64,000 nt of DNA from Winslowiella toletana (GTDB taxonomy: Bacteria > Pseudomonadota > Gammaproteobacteria > Enterobacterales > Enterobacteriaceae). The notes beneath the pieces are model-generated. The model was not told the origin of the DNA. It saw only the letters and a program-made list of their open reading frames with translations, and did no database searches. The position numbers and the translations under genes are program-made. The number at the start of each line of letters is the position of its first letter. Position 1 is the stretch's first letter. This document shows positions 20,233-28,890 of the stretch, piece by piece. Location: contig NZ_JAGGMQ010000001.1 in assembly GCF_017875465.1 (NCBI RefSeq), positions 248,001-312,000 of the forward strand. The letters run 5' to 3'.

Positions 20233-21402
20233 TTACAGCAGAGTTAATGGACGGGCCAGACTACCGAGCTGGCGATAGCCCGTTTCAGTCACCACCACGG
20301 TTTCACTGACGCCTACGGTAAACTCGCCGTAAATGCGCAGGGCCGGGGGAATATGGAAAGTCATACCGGGTTGCAGTTCGGTGGTGACGCCGCTATACAG
20401 GCTGAGAATACCGCCCTCGCCCCAGTCCGGCGCAAACGAGACGCCAATCGAGTAACCCGTGCGCTTTTTGAAGTTGTCGGTAAATCCGGCGCGATCAATT
20501 ACCTGCTGACAGGCAAGATGCGGCGCTTCACAGGTCGCCCCCGGACGAATAGCGTCCAGCGCGGCCTGCAACGCTTCCTGACACACTTTTTCCATCTCAA
20601 TGGCGACAGCCGGTGGACGTCCCAGCCAGGCCGAGCGCATCAGTGCTGCATGATAGCGATCGTGTGCGGCGGCCATTTCCAGAAATACCGGATCGTTATC
20701 CTGCATCACGCGCCGACGCCAGGTGCCATGAGGAACGCCGCTGCGCGGGCCGCTGGAGACCAGAGGTTCCATGCCGACATATTCAGAACCGGCCGCGATC
20801 GCCGCACCCATCATTGCCGACACCAGCGCGTTTTCATCGGCGCCGCTGCGAATAGCCGCCATACCGGCACGCATCCCGGCATCGACATAACGCGCCGCGC
20901 TGGCAATTTTTTCCACTTCCGCTGCCGATTTCACCGCGCGCAGCGGCTCAATCACCCCTGCGGTATCAGCAATATTCCCCAGCTTACTTTGCAGCGCTTC
21001 ATACACCGCCACCGGCAAAAACCAGCCACGCTTATCCAGACCAATGCGTTTGTTCAGCCAGCCCTGCTGCTGTAGTTTGCCGACCAGAAACTCCACCGGG
21101 TTATCCCCGTCCTGATAAATCGCGGCATCAGAGATAAAGGTGTTGGCGATAAAGTTGAAATACTCCAGCTGGCGGATAACAAACACCGGCTCGCCTTCCA
21201 CCGGCAACAGCAGTGCCTGAAAGGTGTAATAACCAGGGGTTTGCTGCCCGGTCAGCCAGAAGATATTTTCCGGCCCGGTAACGATCATCACCTCGACACC
21301 TGCGGCGTTTAAGCGCTCGCGGGCACGCTGTATGCGCTGGCTATACTCCCCGGCGCTAAAAGCAGATTCACTACCCTGAATCACATTATTGTGTTGTTGC
21401 AT
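20233..21402 (-). CDS. M24-family (creatinase/ectoine-hydrolase fold) protein lacking metal ligands
   Basis: A 389-residue pita-bread-fold protein with a creatinase N-terminal domain (QRIQRARERLNAAGVEVMIVTGPENIFWLTG). The positions of the five M24 metal ligands read Glu242, Ala253, Tyr317, Pro352 and Ser366, so a dinuclear metal site is not possible. His225 (VPHG) is kept. This resembles metal-free creatinase and ectoine hydrolase (DoeA), which open C-N bonds. ATG 21402 has AGGAG seven bases upstream and overlaps the preceding gene by 17 bp. Confidence 0.85.
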   Translation of the reverse strand: MQQHNNVIQGSESAFSAGEYSQRIQRARERLNAAGVEVMIVTGPENIFWLTGQQTPGYYTFQALLLPVEGEPVFVIRQLEYFNFIANTFISDAAIYQDGDNPVEFLVGKLQQQGWLNKRIGLDKRGWFLPVAVYEALQSKLGNIADTAGVIEPLRAVKSAAEVEKIASAARYVDAGMRAGMAAIRSGADENALVSAMMGAAIAAGSEYVGMEPLVSSGPRSGVPHGTWRRRVMQDNDPVFLEMAAAHDRYHAALMRSAWLGRPPAVAIEMEKVCQEALQAALDAIRPGATCEAPHLACQQVIDRAGFTDNFKKRTGYSIGVSFAPDWGEGGILSLYSGVTTELQPGMTFHIPPALRIYGEFTVGVSETVVVTETGYRQLGSLARPLTLL

Positions 21403-22489
21403 CACTAAACTCCTGAAGGAAAATGGCGTGTGCGGCATCGAAATGCACGCCCAGGCCGGGAGAGTCAGCCACGGCGATATGCCCGTGGCGATAGGTCAGT
21501 CCGCTGACCGGATCATTGGTTAAGCCGTCTGCGCCATACAGTTCGGCAAAGGCGGGCTGCACGACGCGACACAATTGCAGCGCCGCAGCTGTCGCCGCAT
21601 GGCCTTCATTCATCTGACCGATCATAAAAGGCACGCTGGCCATCTGCAGACGTCGTGCGGCGGCCAGCGTGGGGGCAATACCGCCCAGTTTCACCAGTTT
21701 CAGATGGCCCCAGATCGCACCGTTCTGCGCGGCAAGCCATGCGATTGCGGCATCGCTGTTAAGACTTTCATCCAGCATGATCGGGATGCCGTAGCGCGTC
21801 AGCTCAGCAAGCTGCTGGTCGTCTGCCGGGGCAAGAGGTTGCTCGATATAGCTCAGCTGCAGCGTCTTTAACTGCGTGATGGCATAATGCGCATCCGCCA
21901 GCGACCACTGACCATTAACGTCGATGGCCAGTGAGATGCGGTCGCCAAACACCTGCCGCAGCCGCTGTAGCCGCGCCATATCAGTGGCGAAATCCCCGAC
22001 GCCGGTACGCAATTTCAACTGGGTGAATCCGCGGGCAACATATTGATGCGCCTGCGTCAGCAGCTGCGTTTCGCTGCCCCAGAACAGTGTCTGGTTGGTG
22101 CCGTAGTGCGCGTCAGCCAGCGGTGCGCCAAGCCAGGCGGCGAGGCTTTGCTGCTCGCGGCGCGCCAGTAAATCGTGCAGCGCCATATCCAGCAGCATAC
22201 GCGTCGGCGCCAGCAAGCCGCTTTCCGCAGCATGGACCTGCTGCAACAGCGTGATGGCGTCGCAGCGCCAGTCCCATTGCGTTAATGCCTGCCTGACATT
22301 GCTCAGCACGCTTTGCGCGCTGTAACCATGCAGATACTGAATATTGAGACGCACCTCGCCAAGCCCTTCAACGCCGTGATCTTCCAGCGTCAGCCACAGG
22401 GTATCCAGCGCATTGACCGCTCCGGACGCCGCGGTATGCAAGGTCACACCGGCATAATGCAGATCACCACGCCATAACCGCGCTTTCAC
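21386..22489 (-). CDS. Enolase-superfamily (mandelate racemase/muconate lactonizing enzyme type) protein
   Basis: A 367-residue protein with capping domain and (beta/alpha)7-beta barrel. The metal ligands appear as Asp190 (IDVNG), Glu216 (IEQP) and Asp240 (LDES). The barrel lysine is Lys264 (HLKLVKLGG). The usual KxK motif reads Lys159-Leu-Arg161, an unusual second base. The superfamily includes N-succinylamino-acid racemases, dipeptide epimerases and sugar-acid dehydratases. The GTG start overlaps the M20 gene stop (GTGA) and its 3' end overlaps the M24 gene, so it is tightly coupled to both. Confidence 0.86.
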   Translation of the reverse strand: MKARLWRGDLHYAGVTLHTAASGAVNALDTLWLTLEDHGVEGLGEVRLNIQYLHGYSAQSVLSNVRQALTQWDWRCDAITLLQQVHAAESGLLAPTRMLLDMALHDLLARREQQSLAAWLGAPLADAHYGTNQTLFWGSETQLLTQAHQYVARGFTQLKLRTGVGDFATDMARLQRLRQVFGDRISLAIDVNGQWSLADAHYAITQLKTLQLSYIEQPLAPADDQQLAELTRYGIPIMLDESLNSDAAIAWLAAQNGAIWGHLKLVKLGGIAPTLAAARRLQMASVPFMIGQMNEGHAATAAALQLCRVVQPAFAELYGADGLTNDPVSGLTYRHGHIAVADSPGLGVHFDAAHAIFLQEFSDATTQ

Positions 22490-23658
22490 GATTGCGGCTC
22501 CTGCAGCATGGCAATGGCGATATCCAGATAAACAGACGCCGCGGCAATAAACTCCTCAACCGGCACAAACTCATCCGGTTTATGCGCCATGGCCAGCGAG
22601 CCAGGGCCGATGACCACGCCTTTTGCCCCCAGAGCGCGAAAATGCACCAGATCGCAGCCCCCCTGAAAACCGAACGGACCCGCTTCTGGCTGACCATGGC
22701 GGCGACAGGCGTTCAGGCTGTGCTGTACGATCGCTTCGCTAGCGTCGGTTTCCGTTGCGCCGCCGGTGGTTGGCTGCCAGGCAACGATTTCCGCCTCTAC
22801 ACCGCTCTGTTGACAGGCATTGTTCAACAGCTGCTGCAATTCGGCTTTCACTGCGGCTTCGTCTTCGCCGGGCACCATGCGGCGATCAAGCAGCAGTTCA
22901 CAACTGTCCGGCACCACATTGTCAGCATGGCCGCCCTGAATGCGGGTGACGGTCAGACTGGCGTTACCTACCAGCGCATGGCAGCGGCAGCGCACCTGCT
23001 GATGATGTGCATCTTCAATTAACCCCAGCAGCCGCCCGGCCTGGTAAATGGCGTTAATACCCAGCTCCGGTGTACCGGAGTGCGCGGTGACGCCTTTCAC
23101 CCGCACGCGCGGTCGCAGGCTGCCTTTATGCGCGGAAAAGGTGGCGTTTGAAGTTGGCTCACCGATCACCGCGTAATCAATAGCGGGCGGCGCATCTTTG
23201 ACGTAAAACTTCGCGCCCTCACTGGCCACCTCTTCATCGGCGGTAAACACCGCCATTAAGGTGCCAGACCAGTTTTCACGCCGCGAGGCCAGCAGACGCA
23301 GCGCCTCAACCATCGCCACCAGCGGGCCTTTCGCGTCACAGGCGCCGCGCCCGTATAAACGCCCCTCACGCTCCGTTAAGGTAAAGGGATCGCTGCTCCA
23401 GCCCTGCCCGGCAGGCACGGTATCAAGATGAGTATTAAAGGCAAAACACGGACCTGGTCCATTCTTCAGCACCGCAATCACATTGGTCCGGCCTGCCGCA
23501 TACTCACTAAAAGAGAGATCAAAACCGGCCGCGCGCAGCCAGCCCGCCACACATTCGGCAGCCTCGCGCTCCTGACCCGGCGGATTCTCGGTATTAATGG
23601 CAACCAGCGTGGCTAAATCTTTTTTCATCCGTACGCTGTCAACCTGGTAAGTCGTCAT
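22486..23658 (-). CDS. M20-family (ArgE/DapE type) metallo-hydrolase
   Basis: A 390-residue zinc peptidase/deacylase. Metal and catalytic residues are visible: His77 and Asp79 (NTHLDTVP), Asp108 (GACDAKGP), Glu142-Glu143 (TADEEV), Glu of IGEPTS, and the C-terminal MAHKPDEFVP His. ATG 23658 gives MTTYQVDSVRMKKDLATLVAINTENPPG with GGAG upstream; the frame opens 53 codons earlier inside the ABC gene. Typical substrates are N-acyl amino acids or dipeptides. It lies 13 bp after the transporter ATPase. Confidence 0.88.
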   Translation of the reverse strand: MTTYQVDSVRMKKDLATLVAINTENPPGQEREAAECVAGWLRAAGFDLSFSEYAAGRTNVIAVLKNGPGPCFAFNTHLDTVPAGQGWSSDPFTLTEREGRLYGRGACDAKGPLVAMVEALRLLASRRENWSGTLMAVFTADEEVASEGAKFYVKDAPPAIDYAVIGEPTSNATFSAHKGSLRPRVRVKGVTAHSGTPELGINAIYQAGRLLGLIEDAHHQQVRCRCHALVGNASLTVTRIQGGHADNVVPDSCELLLDRRMVPGEDEAAVKAELQQLLNNACQQSGVEAEIVAWQPTTGGATETDASEAIVQHSLNACRRHGQPEAGPFGFQGGCDLVHFRALGAKGVVIGPGSLAMAHKPDEFVPVEEFIAAASVYLDIAIAMLQEPQS

Positions 23659-23671
23659 AACCACTCCACTA

Positions 23672-24418
23672 TCAATGTAAAATCTGGTCGAGAAAACGCT
23701 GCGCGCGCTCGCTGACCTGGCCGGTAAAAAAGTCGTGGGTATTGGCCCGCTCGATAATTTCTCCCTCTTCCATAAACAGGATTTGGTTGGCGGCACGACG
23801 GGCAAACCCCATTTCATGGGTCACCACCATACTGGTCATGCCTTCGGCGCTGAGTTCGGCCATCACATCCAGCACCTCGCGGATCATTTCAGGATCCAGC
23901 GCCGAAGTAGGTTCGTCATACAGCATCAGCTCCGGCTTCATGGCCAGCGCACGGGCGATCGCCACGCGCTGCTGTTGTCCACCGGATAGCTCATCGGGAA
24001 AGTGATCGGCGCGTTCATTAATGCGCACTTTTGCCAGCAGATTTTCCGCCAGTTTGCGTGCCTCAATACGGTTGATTCCTGATACCGTCATCGGCGCCAG
24101 CATGATGTTCTCGGCGGCGGTGAGGTGTGAGAACAGTTCATAGTTCTGGAACACCATGCCGATGCGCTGCCGTAACTGATGGGGCGGCACCTCTCCACGG
24201 CTGACGTTCTGGTGGCCGAAAAACACATCGCCGCTGTCGGCCGGTGATAACAGATTTACACAACGCAGCAGCGTGGATTTCCCTGAACCGGAAGGCCCGA
24301 TCAGCACCACGGTTTCACCCTTGTTGACGCTGAGCGAACAGCTTTTCAGCACCATCTGGCGGCCAAATGTTTTGTCGATGCCGATCATCTCCAGCAACGG
24401 TTTTTGTGCATCACTCAT
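23672..24418 (-). CDS. Polar amino-acid ABC transporter ATP-binding protein
   Basis: A 248-residue GlnQ/HisP-type ATPase: Walker [11 protein letters not shown]-loop VFQNYELF, signature LSGGQQQR, Walker [16 protein letters not shown], switch [10 protein letters not shown]. It overlaps the permease gene by 4 bp (ATGA). It energises import by the permease and binding protein encoded upstream. Confidence 0.94.
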   Translation of the reverse strand: MSDAQKPLLEMIGIDKTFGRQMVLKSCSLSVNKGETVVLIGPSGSGKSTLLRCVNLLSPADSGDVFFGHQNVSRGEVPPHQLRQRIGMVFQNYELFSHLTAAENIMLAPMTVSGINRIEARKLAENLLAKVRINERADHFPDELSGGQQQRVAIARALAMKPELMLYDEPTSALDPEMIREVLDVMAELSAEGMTSMVVTHEMGFARRAANQILFMEEGEIIERANTHDFFTGQVSERAQRFLDQILH

Positions 24419-25140
24419 GGCGCCTCCCGCACGGATTCAGGCAGTTTCATCAGGCGGGACAATGCTTTCTGGCTTTTAATCCGCCGCTGTCTGGGATCAA
24501 GCACGCGTTCAAGCCAGGACTGGAAGATCATAAACAGCGTGGTCAGCAGCAGGTAATAGATGCCTGCGGCGCACAACGCTTCAAAGTAGCGAAAACTGGC
24601 GCTGGCCGTCTGGTTCGCCACCAGCAGCAGTTCCTGTACCGCGATAACGGAGACCAGCGCGCTCGACTTCAGCATGCTGATCATCTGGTTACCCATCGGC
24701 GGTAACACAATTCGCGCCGCCTGCGGCAGTACGATCTTGCGCATAATCTGCGCATTGGTCATCCCTAATGCCTGCCCGGCGGTGCGCTGACCACTTTTGA
24801 CTGCCTGCAAACCTGAACGCAGAATCTCTGCCATATAGGCGCCTTCATTAAGAGAAAGCGCCAGAACCGCACAGGTAAACGCGGAAAAACTTAAGCCGAA
24901 GCCAGGCAGCACGTTGTAAACAAAAATGATTTGAAACAGCACCGGCGTGCCGCGAAACAGCCACAGGTAGAAAAACGCCAGCCCTTTTGCGGCACGGAAC
25001 GGCGCCTCCTGCAGCAAGGCCAGCACCAGTCCAAGCACCACGCCACACAACAACGAGCACAAGGTAATTAACAGTGTCATCCAGGCGCCCCGAAGGAACT
25101 CGGGCGACAGGAAGTACTGCCACATTAAATCAATCGACAT
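24415..25140 (-). CDS. Polar amino-acid ABC transporter permease
   Basis: A 241-residue HisM/GlnP-type permease with about five helices and the EAA loop (EGAYMAEILRSGLQAVKSGQRTAGQALGMTNAQIMRKIVLPQA). It lies 29 bp after the binding-protein gene. It is the only permease gene, so it probably works as a homodimer. Confidence 0.93.
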   Translation of the reverse strand: MSIDLMWQYFLSPEFLRGAWMTLLITLCSLLCGVVLGLVLALLQEAPFRAAKGLAFFYLWLFRGTPVLFQIIFVYNVLPGFGLSFSAFTCAVLALSLNEGAYMAEILRSGLQAVKSGQRTAGQALGMTNAQIMRKIVLPQAARIVLPPMGNQMISMLKSSALVSVIAVQELLLVANQTASASFRYFEALCAAGIYYLLLTTLFMIFQSWLERVLDPRQRRIKSQKALSRLMKLPESVREAP

Positions 25141-25169
25141 AGCATTCTCCGGTTAACGGCTGAAGCGAA

Positions 25170-25979
25170 TTAGAAAATGGCAACGGAGTCCGGGAAGTTC
25201 CACTTTTCAATCAGCTGCCGATAAGTGCCATCCTTTACCAGACTTGCCAGCCCCTTCTCCAGTTGCGCGCGGGTTGCGCTATCCCCTTTACGGATGGCGA
25301 AAGCGATATGGGTATCTGCTTCAAACTCAGGACCGACGGCTTCGAACATCCCCGGCTTCTCGCTCAGCAACGCCACTGAACCGGGCGTAGAAAGGAACTC
25401 AGCATCGGCGCGACCCTGCGCCACAGCGACGGCGGAGTCGGTAGCGGCCGGAAAGGTCATAACATTAATCGCCGGCTTTTTCGCTTCAAGGCAGTGGCTG
25501 TTATCCACTCGCGCCTGACTCTCTTCGATGCCCCCCAGAGTGACCGCAATATTTTTGCCGCACAGCGACAGGTCACGACCGGTAATGCCCTCCGGGTTGC
25601 CTTTGCGCACCACTACGCGGCTGCCGATTTTCAGGTAAGGCACAAAATCCACCTGCGCCGCACGCGTCGGGTTGACGTACATCGCGGAGTTGATAATGTC
25701 GAGCCGCTTGCTCTGCAGTGCCGGGATTAACCCTTTAAACTCCATCGGCATTGGCGCAGGCGTCAGGTTGATCCGTGCCGACAAGGCGCTAATCAGATCG
25801 ATATCAAATCCGCTGAGCTTGCCGTCTTTCACATACTCAAACGGCATAAACGTGGCCGCGGTGCCATAAGTCAGCTTGCCTGGACTGACACTTTGCGTCG
25901 CCGCCTGGCTGAATAATGGCGACAACGCAACGGCCAGCACTACTCCGCTGAGGCGGAACTTTACATTTATGCGGTTCAT
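25170..25979 (-). CDS. Amino-acid ABC transporter substrate-binding protein (family 3)
   Basis: A 269-residue periplasmic protein with a signal peptide (MNRINVKFRLSGVVLAVALSPLFSQA, cleavage near SQA-A) and the SBP_bac_3 pattern: LTYGTAATFMPFEYVKDGKLSGFDIDLISALSARI and GKNIAVTLGGIEESQA. It is the first gene of the minus-strand operon. Family 3 proteins bind amino acids, opines, ectoine and similar small zwitterions; the ligand here is unknown. Confidence 0.92.
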   Translation of the reverse strand: MNRINVKFRLSGVVLAVALSPLFSQAATQSVSPGKLTYGTAATFMPFEYVKDGKLSGFDIDLISALSARINLTPAPMPMEFKGLIPALQSKRLDIINSAMYVNPTRAAQVDFVPYLKIGSRVVVRKGNPEGITGRDLSLCGKNIAVTLGGIEESQARVDNSHCLEAKKPAINVMTFPAATDSAVAVAQGRADAEFLSTPGSVALLSEKPGMFEAVGPEFEADTHIAFAIRKGDSATRAQLEKGLASLVKDGTYRQLIEKWNFPDSVAIF

Positions 25980-26025
25980 CTTTGTCTCCTGGTGAGCGAT
26001 TAAATTGGTTTTTATGAATCAATAA

Positions 26026-26146
26026 ATACAATCATGGCGACAGCTACTTGTCTCTTTTTAGTGCACCACGCACAATATTTGTGCATACAATGCCTAATTA
26101 CGTTGCAAACCTTACCCCATATTATTGTATATTCAGAGCACAATAA
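26026..26146. promoter_or_regulatory. Divergent control region of the transporter operon and gntR
   Basis: Contains ATACAA at 26026-26031 and 26085-26090, a perfect GCACAA-TAT-TTGTGC palindrome at 26070-26084, and a TTATTGT-N11-ACAATAA inverted repeat (26122-26128 and 26140-26146) that touches the gntR start codon. The clustered, symmetric A/T-rich elements suggest operators for the adjacent GntR regulator, including autoregulation. The inference rests on position and symmetry. Confidence 0.55.
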
Positions 26147-27066
26147 TGCACTTCTGGGAACAGTTACTCATGCAGCCTGACTCTACTGCCAGCAGTCGCC
26201 GGATAGCCCGACAACTGCTTGACCTGATATATGAAGCAAGATTCGATCCAGGTCATCATTTACGTGAACAACATCTGGCCGATGCGCTGGGTGTTTCACG
26301 TACGCCGGTGCGGGCCGGCCTGAAAGAGCTGACGCGTCTGGGAGTGGTCGAATCCCGTCCTAATCAGGGGTTCTATCTGGTTAAGAGCGGCGATCAACTG
26401 CAACAGCTGACCATTGAACAGACTAAAAGCAATGACCAGACGTTGTATGAACTGCTGGTGCGCGATCGCCTTGCCGGTACGCTACCGGAGTCATTTACCC
26501 AGACTGAAATCAGTCAGCGCTACGATGTCGACCGCGGCGTGCTGACGCGTACGCTGGTTTTGCTGTCGGAAGATGGCCTGATTGCGCGGAATGCAGGCCA
26601 TGGCTGGCGTTTTCAGCAGACGCTAAATTCAGAAGTGGCGTTGCGAAACAGTTATGGTTTCCGCCTGATGATTGAACCCGCCGCGCTTCTGACGCCACAA
26701 CTCAGGATGGACCGGCAGTTGCTGAAACGCCTGCGCGCCCAGCATTTACGGCTGATTACCCATGCGGATATTACCCAGGTTCCGGCTAAAGATATCTTTG
26801 AAACCGATGCCTCTTTCCATGAGTCGCTGGCGGAAGCCAGTGGCAATCTGTTTGTTATCCAGGCGATTCAGCAGCAGAACCGGCTGCGCCGCCTGATGGA
26901 ATTTGGCAGCTATCACAATAAACGCCGCGTGAAAGAGTGGTGCGAGGAGCATGTCGCGATCCTGGATGCGTTACGTGATAACAAACATCAGCTGGCCGCC
27001 GAATTAATGAGAAAGCATCTGCAAGTGGCCTGTGACCTGGTACAAATTAAACAGCCCGGTGCATAA
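26146..27066 (+). CDS. GntR/FadR-family regulator with two apparent winged-helix domains
   Basis: A 306-residue regulator. Residues 17-79 form a GntR winged helix (RIARQLLDLIYEARFDPGHHLREQHLADALGVSRTPVRAGLKEL). Residues 98-157 look like a second one (LYELLVRDRLAGTLPESFTQTEISQRYDVDRGVLTRTLVLLSEDGLIARNAGHGWRF). The C-terminal part (about 165-300) is FCD-like, with Asp-x3-His (DASFH) and later His residues (EEHVAIL, MRKHLQ) as possible metal ligands. ATG 26146 is chosen; TTG 26125 and ATG 26170 are alternatives and no strong Shine-Dalgarno decides. It is divergent from the transporter operon and probably controls it. Confidence 0.82.
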   Translation: MHFWEQLLMQPDSTASSRRIARQLLDLIYEARFDPGHHLREQHLADALGVSRTPVRAGLKELTRLGVVESRPNQGFYLVKSGDQLQQLTIEQTKSNDQTLYELLVRDRLAGTLPESFTQTEISQRYDVDRGVLTRTLVLLSEDGLIARNAGHGWRFQQTLNSEVALRNSYGFRLMIEPAALLTPQLRMDRQLLKRLRAQHLRLITHADITQVPAKDIFETDASFHESLAEASGNLFVIQAIQQQNRLRRLMEFGSYHNKRRVKEWCEEHVAILDALRDNKHQLAAELMRKHLQVACDLVQIKQPGA

Positions 27067-27099
27067 CCGGCACTATTTTTGCACATTCAGATCCTGATA

Positions 27100-27105
27100 A
27101 TACAA
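27100..27105. promoter_or_regulatory. ATACAA half-site before the SDR gene
   Basis: ATACAA lies just upstream of the SDR Shine-Dalgarno and matches the half-sites in the other control regions of this cluster. A single hexamer is weak evidence; it is listed because of its position. Confidence 0.3.
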
Positions 27106-27117
27106 TCAGGAGTGAAT

Positions 27118-27903
27118 ATGGATTTGCAAATACAACAACGGGTCGCACTGGTTTGTGGCGCGGGCAGTGGCTTAGGCCAGGCGATTGCCCTCTCGCTGGC
27201 GCAGGAAGGTGTCAGGGTGGCGGTTACCGGCCGTAATCCCGACAAGCTGGCCGAGACCGTCGCATTAATTCAGCAGCAAGGCGGCACCGCACAAGCCTGG
27301 CGCCTGGATCTGGCTGAACCACAACTGTTTGACCAGGTGCTTAATGCTATTCGTCAGCACTGGGGCGATATTGATATTCTGATGAATAACTCGGGTGGCC
27401 CACCGCCAGCCAGTGCACAAGGCACTGACGCCGCATTGTGGCAGCAGCAGTTTACATTAATGGTGGGATCGCTAATCGAGCTTACTGATAAGCTACTGCC
27501 CGCCATGCGCCAGCGCCGCTGGGGAAGAGTGATTACCAGCACCTCTTCAGGCGTGATTACCCCGATTGCCGGGCTCGCGCTCTCTAATGCGCTGCGCATG
27601 AGTCTGCTGGGCTGGTCAAAAACCCTGGCCAGCGAAGTCGCCAGTGAGGGGGTAACGGTCAATATTATGGTGCCAGGCCGTATTGCCACCGATCGCGTCA
27701 GCCAGCTGGACGCGATTAAAGCCAGACGCGAAAACAGCAGCGCAGAAGTGGTGGCGGAAAAAAGCCGGCAAAGTATTCCTGTCGGCCGCTACGGCCAGCC
27801 GCACGAGTACGGTGCGACTGCGGCTTTTCTTGCCAGCCAGCAGGCCAGCTATATTACCGGCTCGGTCATCCGCGTGGATGGCGGCATGATAGATGCCATT
27901 TAG
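27118..27903 (+). CDS. Atypical short-chain dehydrogenase/reductase
   Basis: A 261-residue Rossmann-fold SDR: cofactor motif CGAGSGLGQ (TGxxxGxG type), NNSGG in place of NNAG, C-terminal YITGSVIRVDGGM. The usual YxxxK pair is missing: after STSSGVITP the sequence reads GLALSNALRMSLLGWSKTLASEV, as in a known subset of SDRs without the catalytic Tyr. AGGAG lies six bases before ATG 27118. It follows gntR by 51 bp and belongs by context to the catabolic cluster. Confidence 0.87.
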   Translation: MDLQIQQRVALVCGAGSGLGQAIALSLAQEGVRVAVTGRNPDKLAETVALIQQQGGTAQAWRLDLAEPQLFDQVLNAIRQHWGDIDILMNNSGGPPPASAQGTDAALWQQQFTLMVGSLIELTDKLLPAMRQRRWGRVITSTSSGVITPIAGLALSNALRMSLLGWSKTLASEVASEGVTVNIMVPGRIATDRVSQLDAIKARRENSSAEVVAEKSRQSIPVGRYGQPHEYGATAAFLASQQASYITGSVIRVDGGMIDAI

Positions 27904-27907
27904 TTTA

Positions 27908-27938
27908 CATTAAGGGATCCCCTGTGGCCCCCTTAATG
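27908..27938 (+). terminator. Hairpin after the SDR gene
   Basis: CATTAAGGG (27908-27916) pairs perfectly with CCCTTAATG (27930-27938). It follows the SDR stop directly; the T-run is weak. Confidence 0.5.
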
Positions 27939-27956
27939 CTTTAACTGACTGACAGA

Positions 27957-27987
27957 AAGAAAAAAAGCCCCAACAAGTCGTTGGGGC
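27957..27987 (-). terminator. cutC terminator
   Basis: Minus strand: GCCCCAAC, 5-nt loop, GTTGGGGC, followed by a T-rich run. A strong intrinsic terminator for the leftward cutC transcript. Confidence 0.85.
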
Positions 27988-28050
27988 CTGGTACTTGCAA
28001 ACATCACGTCATCATAACGGCGTGCTGCGCGGCAAAATCGGTTGTGATAG

Positions 28051-28803
28051 TCAGGCTACACGTACGGAATTCATATTAATGATCCCTTTCATCGCTTCCA
28101 CCACATCGCCATCGACACAATAACGGCTGAATTCATCGGTTTCGGTATCAGAGCACATCGAAACACCGGCTTTACGGTAACGCATCGGAGAGGCCACCAG
28201 ACGACTGGCCGAGCTGTGCAGCTCTGCAATGCCAACGTCGAGGAACTTTTGCAGATTACTTAACCGCACTCCTGCACCTGCCATAATAATTGGACCTTCG
28301 CTGCTGTGAGTTAGTTCCTTCAGTAATGCAATTCCGCTTTCCGCACTTTGTTGCTGCCCTGAAGTCAGAATGCGCGCGACGCCGAGTTCGGTCAACTCCT
28401 GAAGTGAACGTTTCGGACTATGGCACAGGTCAAAAGCACGATGAAAAGTCACCGCCATCTCACCACACAACGCCATAATCTGACGCATTCTGGCCATATC
28501 AATATGGGCATCTTCATCCAGCATACCAATCACCACACCGGGGAAACCCAGATCGCGGATTGCCGCCACATCAGATTTCATCGCGGAAAACTCGCTGGCG
28601 GAGTAACAAAAATCACCACCGCGTGGACGCACAATCGGATGAACAGGGATTGATACCAGCTCTCGCGCCATTTTCAGGCTGCCAAATGATGGCGTTAGCC
28701 CGCCCTCCTTAGGGGCGGCACAGAGTTCAATGCGATCGGCACCGGCTTGTTCTGCAGTGATCGCACAATCCACTCCGTAGCAGCATACTTCCAATTTAGT
28801 CAT
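28051..28803 (-). CDS. cutC: CutC family protein
   Basis: A 250-residue TIM-barrel protein matching E. coli CutC ([50 protein letters not shown]). It was once linked to copper homeostasis; in E. coli that phenotype was later ascribed to the sRNA MicL encoded within cutC, so the protein role is unclear. ATG 28803 has AGGAGG five bases upstream. It is divergent from the C-S lyase gene. Confidence 0.93.
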   Translation of the reverse strand: MTKLEVCCYGVDCAITAEQAGADRIELCAAPKEGGLTPSFGSLKMARELVSIPVHPIVRPRGGDFCYSASEFSAMKSDVAAIRDLGFPGVVIGMLDEDAHIDMARMRQIMALCGEMAVTFHRAFDLCHSPKRSLQELTELGVARILTSGQQQSAESGIALLKELTHSSEGPIIMAGAGVRLSNLQKFLDVGIAELHSSASRLVASPMRYRKAGVSMCSDTETDEFSRYCVDGDVVEAMKGIINMNSVRVA

Positions 28804-28890
28804 CACATCCTCCTGTTTAATGACTGCTGGCTGGTAATCAGAATCTCAGTTAGGCTGGTTTAGCGGGTTATATTAACGGGAATAGTAATC

